Program-made: the position numbers and the translations under genes
The notes under the pieces: model-generated
Told to the model about the DNA's origin: nothing
Seen by the model: only the letters and a program-made list of their open reading frames with translations
Databases searched by the model: none
NCBI GenBank assembly: GCA_963976055.1
Contig: CAXBJB010000001.1
Location: 310,001-374,000, forward strand
Direction: 5' to 3'
Length of the DNA: 64,000 nucleotides
Source of the DNA: UBA1479 sp963976055
Lineage (GTDB): Bacteria > Pseudomonadota > Alphaproteobacteria > Rhodospirillales > Casp-alpha2
Part shown: positions 55,506-62,727 of the stretch, piece after piece
How the letters are laid out: each line of letters starts with the position of its first letter
How positions within the stretch are numbered: position 1 is the stretch's first letter

Positions 55506-56192
55506 ATGTGTTTTTCTGAAGCCGTGAGTTTCGCGACCGGCGGCGTGTTGATCGCCGGCGGCGGTTTCGCGACCTATAAGGCCGCGGCGTTGAACAGGCG
55601 TTACCTCCCCTTCGCGTTGATGCCCGCGATGGCTGGCGTCCAGCAGTTGTTCGAGGGGCATGTCTGGATGGGATTGAATGTCGGCGATCCGACAATGGTC
55701 TGGTGGGCGGCGCTCGGCTTCATGTTCTTTTCCTGGTTCATGTGGCCTGCCTGGGTTCCCTTCAGTGTCTATGTATTGGAGCCTCCGGAAAGTCGTCGTA
55801 AAAAAATGTTCCTGTTGTTTGCGGTCGCCGGTGTCGCGTTGGGCGGCGTTCTCTTCGTGCCGCATCTTTTGAACGCGGATTGGATTGATGTCGGTATCAA
55901 CAACCGGTCCTTGGCGTATGAAGACACCATGTTCCTCGACTATCTCATGCCGCGCTGGATGACATACTTGATCTATCTTTTCCTGATCGTCGCGCCGACG
56001 CTTTTGTCGACATACCTTCATGTCCGCTGGTTTGGGGTAACGCTGATCGTCACGCTTACCGTCGTCTATCTGTTCTTGAGCTACGCCTACATATCGTTTT
56101 TCTGTTTGTTGGCTGGACTTGGTACCCTCCATCTCATCTACATCATCCTGCGCAACAAATGCCGCAGGGAATGCCCGGTGTTGTTTTCATAG
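55506..56192 (+). CDS. DUF6629-family membrane protein
   Basis: This 228-residue, seven-helix membrane protein starts MCFSEAVSFATGGVLIAGG, with LPFALMPAMAGVQQLFEGHVW soon after, matching the DUF6629 family (its conserved Gln-Gln and Glu are present). The function is unknown; sensory or structural roles are speculation. It follows the lycopene-cyclase-like gene on the same strand, ahead of the promoter at 56233. Confidence 0.8.
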   Translation: MCFSEAVSFATGGVLIAGGGFATYKAAALNRRYLPFALMPAMAGVQQLFEGHVWMGLNVGDPTMVWWAALGFMFFSWFMWPAWVPFSVYVLEPPESRRKKMFLLFAVAGVALGGVLFVPHLLNADWIDVGINNRSLAYEDTMFLDYLMPRWMTYLIYLFLIVAPTLLSTYLHVRWFGVTLIVTLTVVYLFLSYAYISFFCLLAGLGTLHLIYIILRNKCRRECPVLFS

Positions 56193-56232
56193 TAACCGCG
56201 CATTCCATTCTAGAAACGCGACCTAGAAACTC

Positions 56233-56263
56233 TTGACCCTCCGGTTGCAGGAGGGGGCATGTT
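56233..56263 (+). promoter_or_regulatory. CueR/MerR-like promoter B
   Basis: TTGACC (56233-56238), a 19-bp spacer and CATGTT (56258-56263). Spacer arms CCCTCC and GGAGGG form the dyad around GGTTGCA. It begins with the same twelve bases as promoters A and C. The YHS gene begins 58 bases after the -10 box. Confidence 0.72.
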
Positions 56264-56320
56264 CATTCTGTTCCCACCGAAGTCCGTAGGCGGGAAGGCG
56301 AACAAGGGAGTTCCGATAAA

Positions 56321-56674
56321 ATGGAAGCGCTGGTCTACTTCGTCATCTGGGGCGTGTTTATCTTTCTCATGATGCGCATGGGATGCGGCAGCCATGTCAT
56401 GGGGCATTCGCATCGACATGGCGGTGCCGGCGAGGAAAAAGGTCAAGATGCCGAAAGGCGGCAGGACTTGAAATGGTATCCGCCGGCAGAAGATATCGAT
56501 CCCGTCTGCAAGAAGCAGGTCAGAACCGCCGACGCGAAGCCCAGCGTTTACGAAGGCTACGTCTATTACTTCTGCTCGCGCGAGTGCCGGGAGCTTTTCG
56601 AGACCAAACCGGACCTCTACGTCGGGCAGAGTGACGATGCTTCTAACCCGAGATTGGAGGCGCACAATGCCTAA
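56321..56674 (+). CDS. Membrane-anchored YHS-domain protein
   Basis: This 117-residue protein has one N-terminal helix (VYFVIWGVFIFLMMRMG) followed by a His-rich stretch (HVMGHSHRHGG) and a YHS domain with DPVCKKQV, YEGYVYYFCSRECRELF. YHS domains bind soft metals and occur in copper proteins. It comes first after promoter B, so copper-type control fits. Its end overlaps the next gene. Confidence 0.86.
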   Translation: MEALVYFVIWGVFIFLMMRMGCGSHVMGHSHRHGGAGEEKGQDAERRQDLKWYPPAEDIDPVCKKQVRTADAKPSVYEGYVYYFCSRECRELFETKPDLYVGQSDDASNPRLEAHNA

Positions 56675-56996
56675 TCCGTCAGATACAAAGGTCTCTGAAC
56701 CAGCCCGCCCCGGGACGCCACTGGCCGGCTCGAGCCGAGTTTCCCGCATGCCGGTCATGGCGCTTGGCAACAGCTTATGCGTCTTCTTGGCCATCACCTA
56801 TCTGCTTTGTGTCGGCTTCGACCTGCTGTTCCCTGATTATGCCATGTACCGTGTCTGGCAGCCTCTGTTGCCGGGCTTTACCTGGCTGACATGGCCGAGC
56901 TTCTTCCTGGGTCTCGTCGAGAGCGCTGCGTACGGGTGGTACGTCGCGTTGGTGTTCGGGCCGCTATACAACTTCTTCGCCTCGCGGAAAGGTTAA
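56667..56996 (+). CDS. DUF5676-family membrane protein
   Basis: This 109-residue protein has two or three hydrophobic segments: LGNSLCVFLAITYLLCVGFD and FFLGLVESAAYGWYVALVFG, with LLFPDYAMYRVWQPLLPGF between. This matches DUF5676, usually found with YHS proteins in metal regions. The start at 56667 overlaps the YHS stop. Function unknown; a membrane partner of the YHS protein is a reasonable inference. Confidence 0.83.
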   Translation: MPNPSDTKVSEPARPGTPLAGSSRVSRMPVMALGNSLCVFLAITYLLCVGFDLLFPDYAMYRVWQPLLPGFTWLTWPSFFLGLVESAAYGWYVALVFGPLYNFFASRKG

Positions 56997-57046
56997 AACC
57001 TCTCCAGAGCGATGCCTCTCATGTAAATACTCATTCGGAGTCAGTC

Positions 57047-57889
57047 ATGACAGCGCAGCTCACGTTCCTTAGAGGTGTCGGCACCGTCACCGGATCAAAG
57101 TATCTGCTTACATTTGGTGGTCAGCGGGTGCTTGCCGATTGCGGCTTGTTTCAGGGTTTCAAGAAGCTGCGTCAGAAGAACTGGGCCCCGCTGCCAATCG
57201 AGCCGAGCGAGATTGACGCCGTGGTCCTGACGCATGCGCACCTTGACCATTCGGGATATCTTCCTCTCTTGGTCAGGAATGGGTTCAAGGGACCTGTCTA
57301 CACCACCTCTGCGACGACTGAATTGTGTGGGATCCTGCTGCCGGACAGCGGTCATCTGCAGGAACGCGACGCGGAATTTGCCAATCGACACGGCTTCTCC
57401 AAACACCGGCCGGCCGCCCCCCTATATACTGAAGGGAATGCGTGGAATTGCCTTGGCCACTTCCGCGCCTGCCCATACGAGGTGGACACCGAAGTCACTG
57501 ATGCACTTCAAATAAGATTCCTGCCAGCGGACCATCTAATCATGGAGTCAACCTACGGAAACCACCTTCATGATCCGGCGAACGTAGAGAATGCTTTGGC
57601 CGAGACGATCTCGAGGGTGGCGGCCAGAGTCGGAACCGTCCTGATTCCGGCTTTTGCCGTCGGCCGCGTCCAGTCGATCCTATTTCATCTGCAGCGGTTC
57701 AAGGTGTTCAAACGTATTCCTAACCTGCCGGTTCGATCGCAGCTGGAATTGGGGCTGAAAAAGGAGAACTTCTGGTGCGCCATTTCCCTGACGGCGAATC
57801 CTATTTCCGCTACGAGACGCCGGTCGATGGAAAAAATGTCATCCTCGTTGCCACGTTGGGTCGTCCGGATGCGAAAATCTTGCCGCTGA
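57047..57889 (+). pseudogene. MBL-fold beta-CASP nuclease-like gene, internally deleted and truncated
   Basis: The start is a normal RNA-metabolising MBL protein (LTFLRGVGTVTGSKYLLTFG, VVLTHAHLDHSGYLP with HxHxDH, LLPDSGHLQERDAEFANRHG). The central part then jumps from LQIRFLPA directly to DHLIMESTYG, so the usual GHILGSA and FSGDLGR segments with metal-binding His and Asp (about 35-40 residues) are missing. After FKRIPNLPV (about 57735) homology ends and the frame runs into the PRPP-like gene in the wrong frame. Family length is about 450. I regard it as a decaying gene. Confidence 0.75.
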
Positions 57890-58574
57890 TCTTCGCCGCC
57901 GGTACGGCCATGGAATTGGGGGCGTCACAGGTTGGTCTAGTCGCGCCCTATCTCGCCTACATGCGGCAGGACAAAAGCTTTAAGTCCGGCGAGAGCGTAT
58001 CCTCTGTACACTTTGCTAAAACTCTCTCGCCCTGGATCGACTGGCTGGTCACGGTCGATCCCCATCTTCATCGACGCTGTACTCTAAATGAAATTTATTC
58101 AGTGCCGAGCTTGGTCGTCCACGCGGCCCCCTCATTTCGAACTGGATTAAGGAAGCGGTTCCACGACCGTTGCTGATCGGTCCAGACAGTGAGAGCGAAC
58201 AGTGGGTTACCGCGGTTGCCGCAGATGCCGGCGCGCCTTTCGTCGTTTTGGAAAAGACGAGAAGGGGAGACAGAGACGTCGAGGTCTCTATTCCTGAGGT
58301 GGGAAAATGGCGTGACCGAACGCCGGTCCTGGTCGATGACATCATCTCGACCGCGCGTACGATGATCGAAATGGTTGGGCGTGCCCGGGCGGCCGGCCTG
58401 AAAGCGCCGGTTTGCATCGGCAACCACGCGGTATTTGCAGACAATGCTTACGTGGAATTGAAGCAAGCCGGCGCGGGTGAAATTGCGACCTGCAACACGA
58501 TCGGCCACGACAGCAATCGGATCGATGTCTCAGGATTGATCGCTTCGGCCGTCCGCCGGGTTTTACCCATTTAG
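57775..58574 (+). pseudogene. Ribose-phosphate pyrophosphokinase-like gene, 5'-truncated and frameshifted
   Basis: From about 57735 the frame reads a PRPP-synthetase-like protein: GAEKGELLVRHFPDGESYF, VGLVAPYLAYMRQD, DWLVTVDPHLHRR. Its N-terminal 20 or so residues are missing. At 58127-58131, in a run of five C, the frame shifts: six C would restore APLISNWIKEAVPRPLLIGPD, which continues in the next frame (58170-58574) to the PRPP-loop VLVDDIISTARTM. It is either a pseudogene or a single sequencing indel; the truncation at the start supports decay. Confidence 0.75.
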
Positions 58575-58581
58575 ATTAGCC

Positions 58582-58612
58582 TTGACCCTCCGGTCGCTGG
58601 AGCCATTAAGGA
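58582..58612 (+). promoter_or_regulatory. CueR/MerR-like promoter C
   Basis: TTGACC (58582-58587), a 19-bp spacer with dyad CTCCGG...CTGGAG, and TAAGGA (58607-58612). The first twelve bases are identical to promoters A and B. It is 8 bases after the PRPP-like stop and 80 bases before the DUF3141 start, so it drives the storage/overflow operon. Confidence 0.72.
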
Positions 58613-58691
58613 TAACGCGTTACGTTGATGGCCATAAATTCGGATGGCAAACCCCAAGTGACCAGCAAGATTTTTCAGAGGTGTATTTCCG

Positions 58692-60515
58692 ATGAATAAA
58701 GTAACGAAGCGAAGACATTCAGTCGAGGGGAGTGCGAGAAATCCGGCCTCTAAAATTAAAAAGGCTGGGCAATCTAATCAAACGAACCAGACCCAGCCAG
58801 AACTGTTAGGCGTTCCGGGAGAAAAGGTAGTCCAGGCTTCCGAATATGGACGAGATCTCTGGCAACGCTCAATTCTATTCATGGACACGCTTCGTGAACG
58901 TGCCGACAACATGTTGGGCCACGAACGTGCTGGTCTGCCGCCTTTGCTCGATTTCAAATACGAGATGATCCTTGATGGGCGCGATTTTGAGGCTCCTTCA
59001 AATTATGCGCTGTTGCGGATTACGGAAGTTGGCGATGATTGTTGGGACGATTGCGTCGATCCAGAAAAAACACCTGTCATCGTTATTGATCCACGCGCAG
59101 GGCACGGACCGGGTATCGGAGGATTCAAACACGACTCCGAAGTCGGCATGGCCCTGCACGAAGGTCACCCGGTTTACTTCGTAATGTTCTATCCCGAACC
59201 ATCGCCTGGCCAGACGCTTGCGGACGTGTTGCATGCCCTCCGGCGTTTCGTCGATGAGGTTGCTCAGCGCCATCCCAAAACACCTCCCATATTGTATGGA
59301 AACTGCCAAGCCGGTTGGGCCGTGGCGCTTCTATCCGCGGATTGCGAGGGCTTGGTCGGCCCGGCTGTGCTTAACGGCTCGCCAATGTCCTATTGGGCGG
59401 GGGAAGCCGGCGTTAATCCGATGCGGATAACCGGCGGGCTTCTCGGTGGCGTTTGGTTGGCCCACCTTGCCGCCGATCTCGGTGACGGGCGTTTCGATGG
59501 CGCGTGGCTTGCGCAGAATTTTGAGAATCTGAAGCCGGAAAAGGCAATCTGGGAAAAGTACGCCGGACTGTTCGCCAAGGTCGATACGGAGCGCGAGCGG
59601 TTTCTTGAATTTGAACGATGGTGGAACGGGTTCTATTTCATGAGCCGCGAGGAAATCGTCGCGATCGTCGAAAACCTGTTCATCGGCAATAAACTTGAAA
59701 ATGGCGAATTCCGAATTTGCAACGGCTGTACCGCTGACCTTCGGCGAATTCGAAACCCGCTCGTGATCTTCGCCTCCTACGGTGACAACATCACCCCGCC
59801 GCACCAAGCCTTGGGGTGGATTCCGACCGTGTACAAGGATACCGATGACCTGAAGCGCGCAGGGCAACGCATTGTCTATTTGACGAACCCGCATGTCGGG
59901 CATCTCGGGATATTCGTCTCGGCCAAGGTCGCCCGGCTTGAACACCGCGCGATCCTTGAAAGTCTCGACGAAATCGATGCGCTGGATCCTGGACTCTATG
60001 AGATGCAGATTGACAATCCGAGCGGTGACCCGGATTGCCACAAACCGCAGTTTTCTGTGAAGTTCATAGAACGGGATGTCGAAGACATCCGATTTGCGAA
60101 ACAAACAGAGTCTTTCGAAAAAGTTCGAGCGGTCTCGGAATCGAACGAGGCTTTCTATCGGACGTTCGTGAGCCCTTGGGTGCAAGCCGCAACAAATCCC
60201 TGGATCGCGGAATCTCTCAAATGGCAGCACCCAATGCGCATGAGCCGCTACGTATTCTCTGAAGTCTTTAACCCATGGATGAGGGTAGTCGCGGGTCTTG
60301 CCGACGTGGTCAGAAAAGAAAGACGTCCGATGCCCGACGCGCATCCAATGATAATGTATGAACAGGAGTTTTTTGGCCGTGTAGCCGAGGCAATGGAGAC
60401 CGTCCGAGAGCTTCGTGATGCGGGCAATGAGCAGGTGTTTCGCCTGCTTTACGGTCGAAACCCATTTGAGCTCAGCATAAAAAGCCTAGCCAAGGTGAGC
60501 CGTGATGATGGTTGA
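58692..60515 (+). CDS. DUF3141 protein (PHA-synthase-like alpha/beta hydrolase)
   Basis: This 607-residue protein has an alpha/beta-hydrolase core. The nucleophile elbow GNCQAGWA (Cys205) resembles the PhaC lipase-like box G-x-C-x-G. Later blocks are VIFASYGDNITPPHQALGW (acid region) and HVGHLGIFVS (catalytic His). The N-terminus is a basic, low-complexity tail. DUF3141 proteins in databases are usually longer (about 750-800), so the C-terminal part may be absent. It heads the operon with ackA, ptb-like and phaC. It may work with PHA or acyl-CoA chemistry; activity is unproven. Confidence 0.8.
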   Translation: MNKVTKRRHSVEGSARNPASKIKKAGQSNQTNQTQPELLGVPGEKVVQASEYGRDLWQRSILFMDTLRERADNMLGHERAGLPPLLDFKYEMILDGRDFEAPSNYALLRITEVGDDCWDDCVDPEKTPVIVIDPRAGHGPGIGGFKHDSEVGMALHEGHPVYFVMFYPEPSPGQTLADVLHALRRFVDEVAQRHPKTPPILYGNCQAGWAVALLSADCEGLVGPAVLNGSPMSYWAGEAGVNPMRITGGLLGGVWLAHLAADLGDGRFDGAWLAQNFENLKPEKAIWEKYAGLFAKVDTERERFLEFERWWNGFYFMSREEIVAIVENLFIGNKLENGEFRICNGCTADLRRIRNPLVIFASYGDNITPPHQALGWIPTVYKDTDDLKRAGQRIVYLTNPHVGHLGIFVSAKVARLEHRAILESLDEIDALDPGLYEMQIDNPSGDPDCHKPQFSVKFIERDVEDIRFAKQTESFEKVRAVSESNEAFYRTFVSPWVQAATNPWIAESLKWQHPMRMSRYVFSEVFNPWMRVVAGLADVVRKERRPMPDAHPMIMYEQEFFGRVAEAMETVRELRDAGNEQVFRLLYGRNPFELSIKSLAKVSRDDG

Positions 60516-61719
60516 AGAGGCGATCATTGTTATCAACTGTGGGTCATCAAGCGTAAAATTTGCGCTTTTTTCTCCTGAGTTCGAGAGTTCTGTGCGGATT
60601 GCGCGTGGCGCGGTCGAGCGGATCGGCATAGGTGCCGGCCGGTTTTCAGTGTTGGATGGTTCCGGCGCGACCATTTTAGACGAGACACTCGAAGTTGAAA
60701 GTCACGCTGCCGCCATCGACGCGCTCCTCGACTGGCTTCAGGGCACCCAATACATGCCTGTGTCCGTCGGGCACCGTATCGTCCATGGCGGCGAAGAATG
60801 CGATTGCTCGCTCATCATCACTTCCGACTTGGAAGATCGCCTAAGCCGACTGATCCCTCTTGCCCCATTGCATCTCCCGCATAACCTGACGGGTATCAAG
60901 GCGATGAAATTGCGTTGTCCGGAACTTCCGCAGGTCGCCTGTTTCGACACGGCGTTTCACCATGGACTTCCACGCGTTGCACAGTTGACCGGACTGCCTC
61001 GCCGGTTCGATGACGACAGCATACGACGGTTCGGTTTTCATGGCTTGTCCTATGAGTACGTTGTCGAGCAAGTGCGTCGTTGGCATGGCGATGAGGCGGC
61101 GGACGGGAAGATCGTTGCCGCGCATTTGGGCAACGGCGCGTCCATGACGGCGATCAAGGGGGGACGGAGCATCGAAACCTCAATGGGGTTCAGCACCCTA
61201 GCGGGCCTTCCCATGGGGACGCGACCTGGAGATCTCGATCCCGGTGCCGTCCTTTACCTTCTGATGGAAAAGAACCTAACTCCCGCCGAACTGCAGCATA
61301 TCCTTTATCGTGAATCCGGGTTGCTCGGCCGGTCCGGCCTAAGCCGAAACATGCGGGATCTTCTGGCGCAACAGGATCTACCCGAGGCGGCTGAGGCGAT
61401 CGAGTTTTTCTGCCATCACGCTCGGAGGCATCTAGCCGCGCAGACGGCGTCTCTCGGCGGTCTCGACCGGCTCGTCTTCACCGGTGGAATTGGTGCGAAT
61501 TCGCCTGAAATCCGCGCCCGAATTTGTGAGGGATTGTCCTATTTGGGTGTCGAAATCGACCCAGAGAGAAATGCCCAAAACCTTCCGGTCGTATCTACTG
61601 ATCGGAGCCGCGTCCCCATTGATGCGTTCGACACGGATGAGGAATCAGTGATCGCTCGGCATGTCCGGACGGTTTTGGAAAGCGCCTCGGGGAAAGGGGA
61701 ACTAAATGCCTGTGCATAG
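60505..61719 (+). CDS. ackA: Acetate kinase
   Basis: This 404-residue ASKHA-fold kinase interconverts acetyl-phosphate and ADP with acetate and ATP. Signatures are VINCGSSSVKFALF, GHRIVHGGEE, DTAFHHGLP, RRFGFHGLSYEYV, AAHLGNGASM, LPMGTRPGDLDPG and FTGGIGANSPEIR. The start overlaps the DUF3141 stop; ATG 60505 or 60508 are both possible after AAGGTGAG. The partner phosphotransacylase follows with a 14-base overlap. Confidence 0.95.
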   Translation: MMVEEAIIVINCGSSSVKFALFSPEFESSVRIARGAVERIGIGAGRFSVLDGSGATILDETLEVESHAAAIDALLDWLQGTQYMPVSVGHRIVHGGEECDCSLIITSDLEDRLSRLIPLAPLHLPHNLTGIKAMKLRCPELPQVACFDTAFHHGLPRVAQLTGLPRRFDDDSIRRFGFHGLSYEYVVEQVRRWHGDEAADGKIVAAHLGNGASMTAIKGGRSIETSMGFSTLAGLPMGTRPGDLDPGAVLYLLMEKNLTPAELQHILYRESGLLGRSGLSRNMRDLLAQQDLPEAAEAIEFFCHHARRHLAAQTASLGGLDRLVFTGGIGANSPEIRARICEGLSYLGVEIDPERNAQNLPVVSTDRSRVPIDAFDTDEESVIARHVRTVLESASGKGELNACA

Positions 61720-62722
61720 TCATGCTGAGGGGCTCGAAGAACTGGTTGAGCGTGCAGAAAAGCTTCCGCCGATCCGAATGGCCGTAATCGCAGCAGACCA
61801 GGCACTAGTCCTTCAGTCTGTCGTACAAGCTCGGAAGGCCGGTCTTATTGTGCCGCTCCTCATCGGCGCGCCGGACGAGATTGTTGCATGCGCCGGTGAA
61901 ATTGACGCCGATATCACCGGTGTTGAAATCATCACTGCAAAAGATGCGGAGGAAGCGGCTCGGGTTGGCGTTGACCTCGTTCGTGGTGGACGAGCAGATG
62001 CACTCATGAAAGGGCGAATTCACACAGACGCTTTGATGCGGGCGGTTCTCGATTCTGATCGCGGGCTCAGGCTGCCCGACCAGCGTGTCAGTCACGTATT
62101 TGTGGTCGATATCCCGACCTATCCGAAATTGTTGGCGATTACAGATGCGGCGATAAACATTTCTCCGGACCTAAACGCGAAGGCGCAAATTCTTCAGAAC
62201 GCCATCTCGCTCTTTCATCTCCTTGGCGTCGCTAGACCCAAGGTCGCAGCGCTCTCGGCTGTTGAAACGGTGAATCCGGCGATTGTATCGACGGTGGACG
62301 CGGCTTGCCTCGCGTTGATGGCAAGACGGGGGCAAATCTCCGGCGCTGCCATTGATGGCCCCATGGCCTTTGATAATGCGATCTCGAGTGACGCTGCAAA
62401 GGTGAAGGGGATCGTGTCCGAGGTCGCGGGAGATGTCGATATTCTCCTCGTTCCCGATCTCATATCCGGCAACATCTTGGCCAAGAATCTAGAATATCTG
62501 GCAGGCGCCACGGCGGCGGGTATCGTATTGGGATTGTCCGCGCCGGTCGTCCTAAGTTCGCGTGCCGATCCGACTCAGGCGCGCTTGGCGGCAATGGCGC
62601 TTGCCGTCCTAATGCATCAGTCATCGGCGGCTCAACGACGACAAGGGCGCGAGGAGGAACTCGAGTCTGCGATTCACTGTGCAGCCCAACCTGAAAGCGC
62701 CTGTTGTCCTATTGGAGCGTGA
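61706..62722 (+). CDS. Phosphate acetyl/butyryltransferase
   Basis: This 338-residue Pta/Ptb-type enzyme transfers an acyl group between CoA and phosphate. Family blocks are GGRADALMKGRIHTDALMRAVL, LAITDAAINISPDLNAKAQI, AALSAVETVNPAIVSTVDAA, GPMAFDNAISSDAAKVKGI and DLISGNILAKNLEYLAGATAAG. The size and pattern fit the short phosphate butyryltransferase-like form rather than long Pta. With AckA it forms an acyl-CoA to ATP route. A Cys/Glu-rich short tail follows. Confidence 0.9.
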   Translation: MPVHSHAEGLEELVERAEKLPPIRMAVIAADQALVLQSVVQARKAGLIVPLLIGAPDEIVACAGEIDADITGVEIITAKDAEEAARVGVDLVRGGRADALMKGRIHTDALMRAVLDSDRGLRLPDQRVSHVFVVDIPTYPKLLAITDAAINISPDLNAKAQILQNAISLFHLLGVARPKVAALSAVETVNPAIVSTVDAACLALMARRGQISGAAIDGPMAFDNAISSDAAKVKGIVSEVAGDVDILLVPDLISGNILAKNLEYLAGATAAGIVLGLSAPVVLSSRADPTQARLAAMALAVLMHQSSAAQRRQGREEELESAIHCAAQPESACCPIGA

Positions 62723-62727
62723 ACAAA

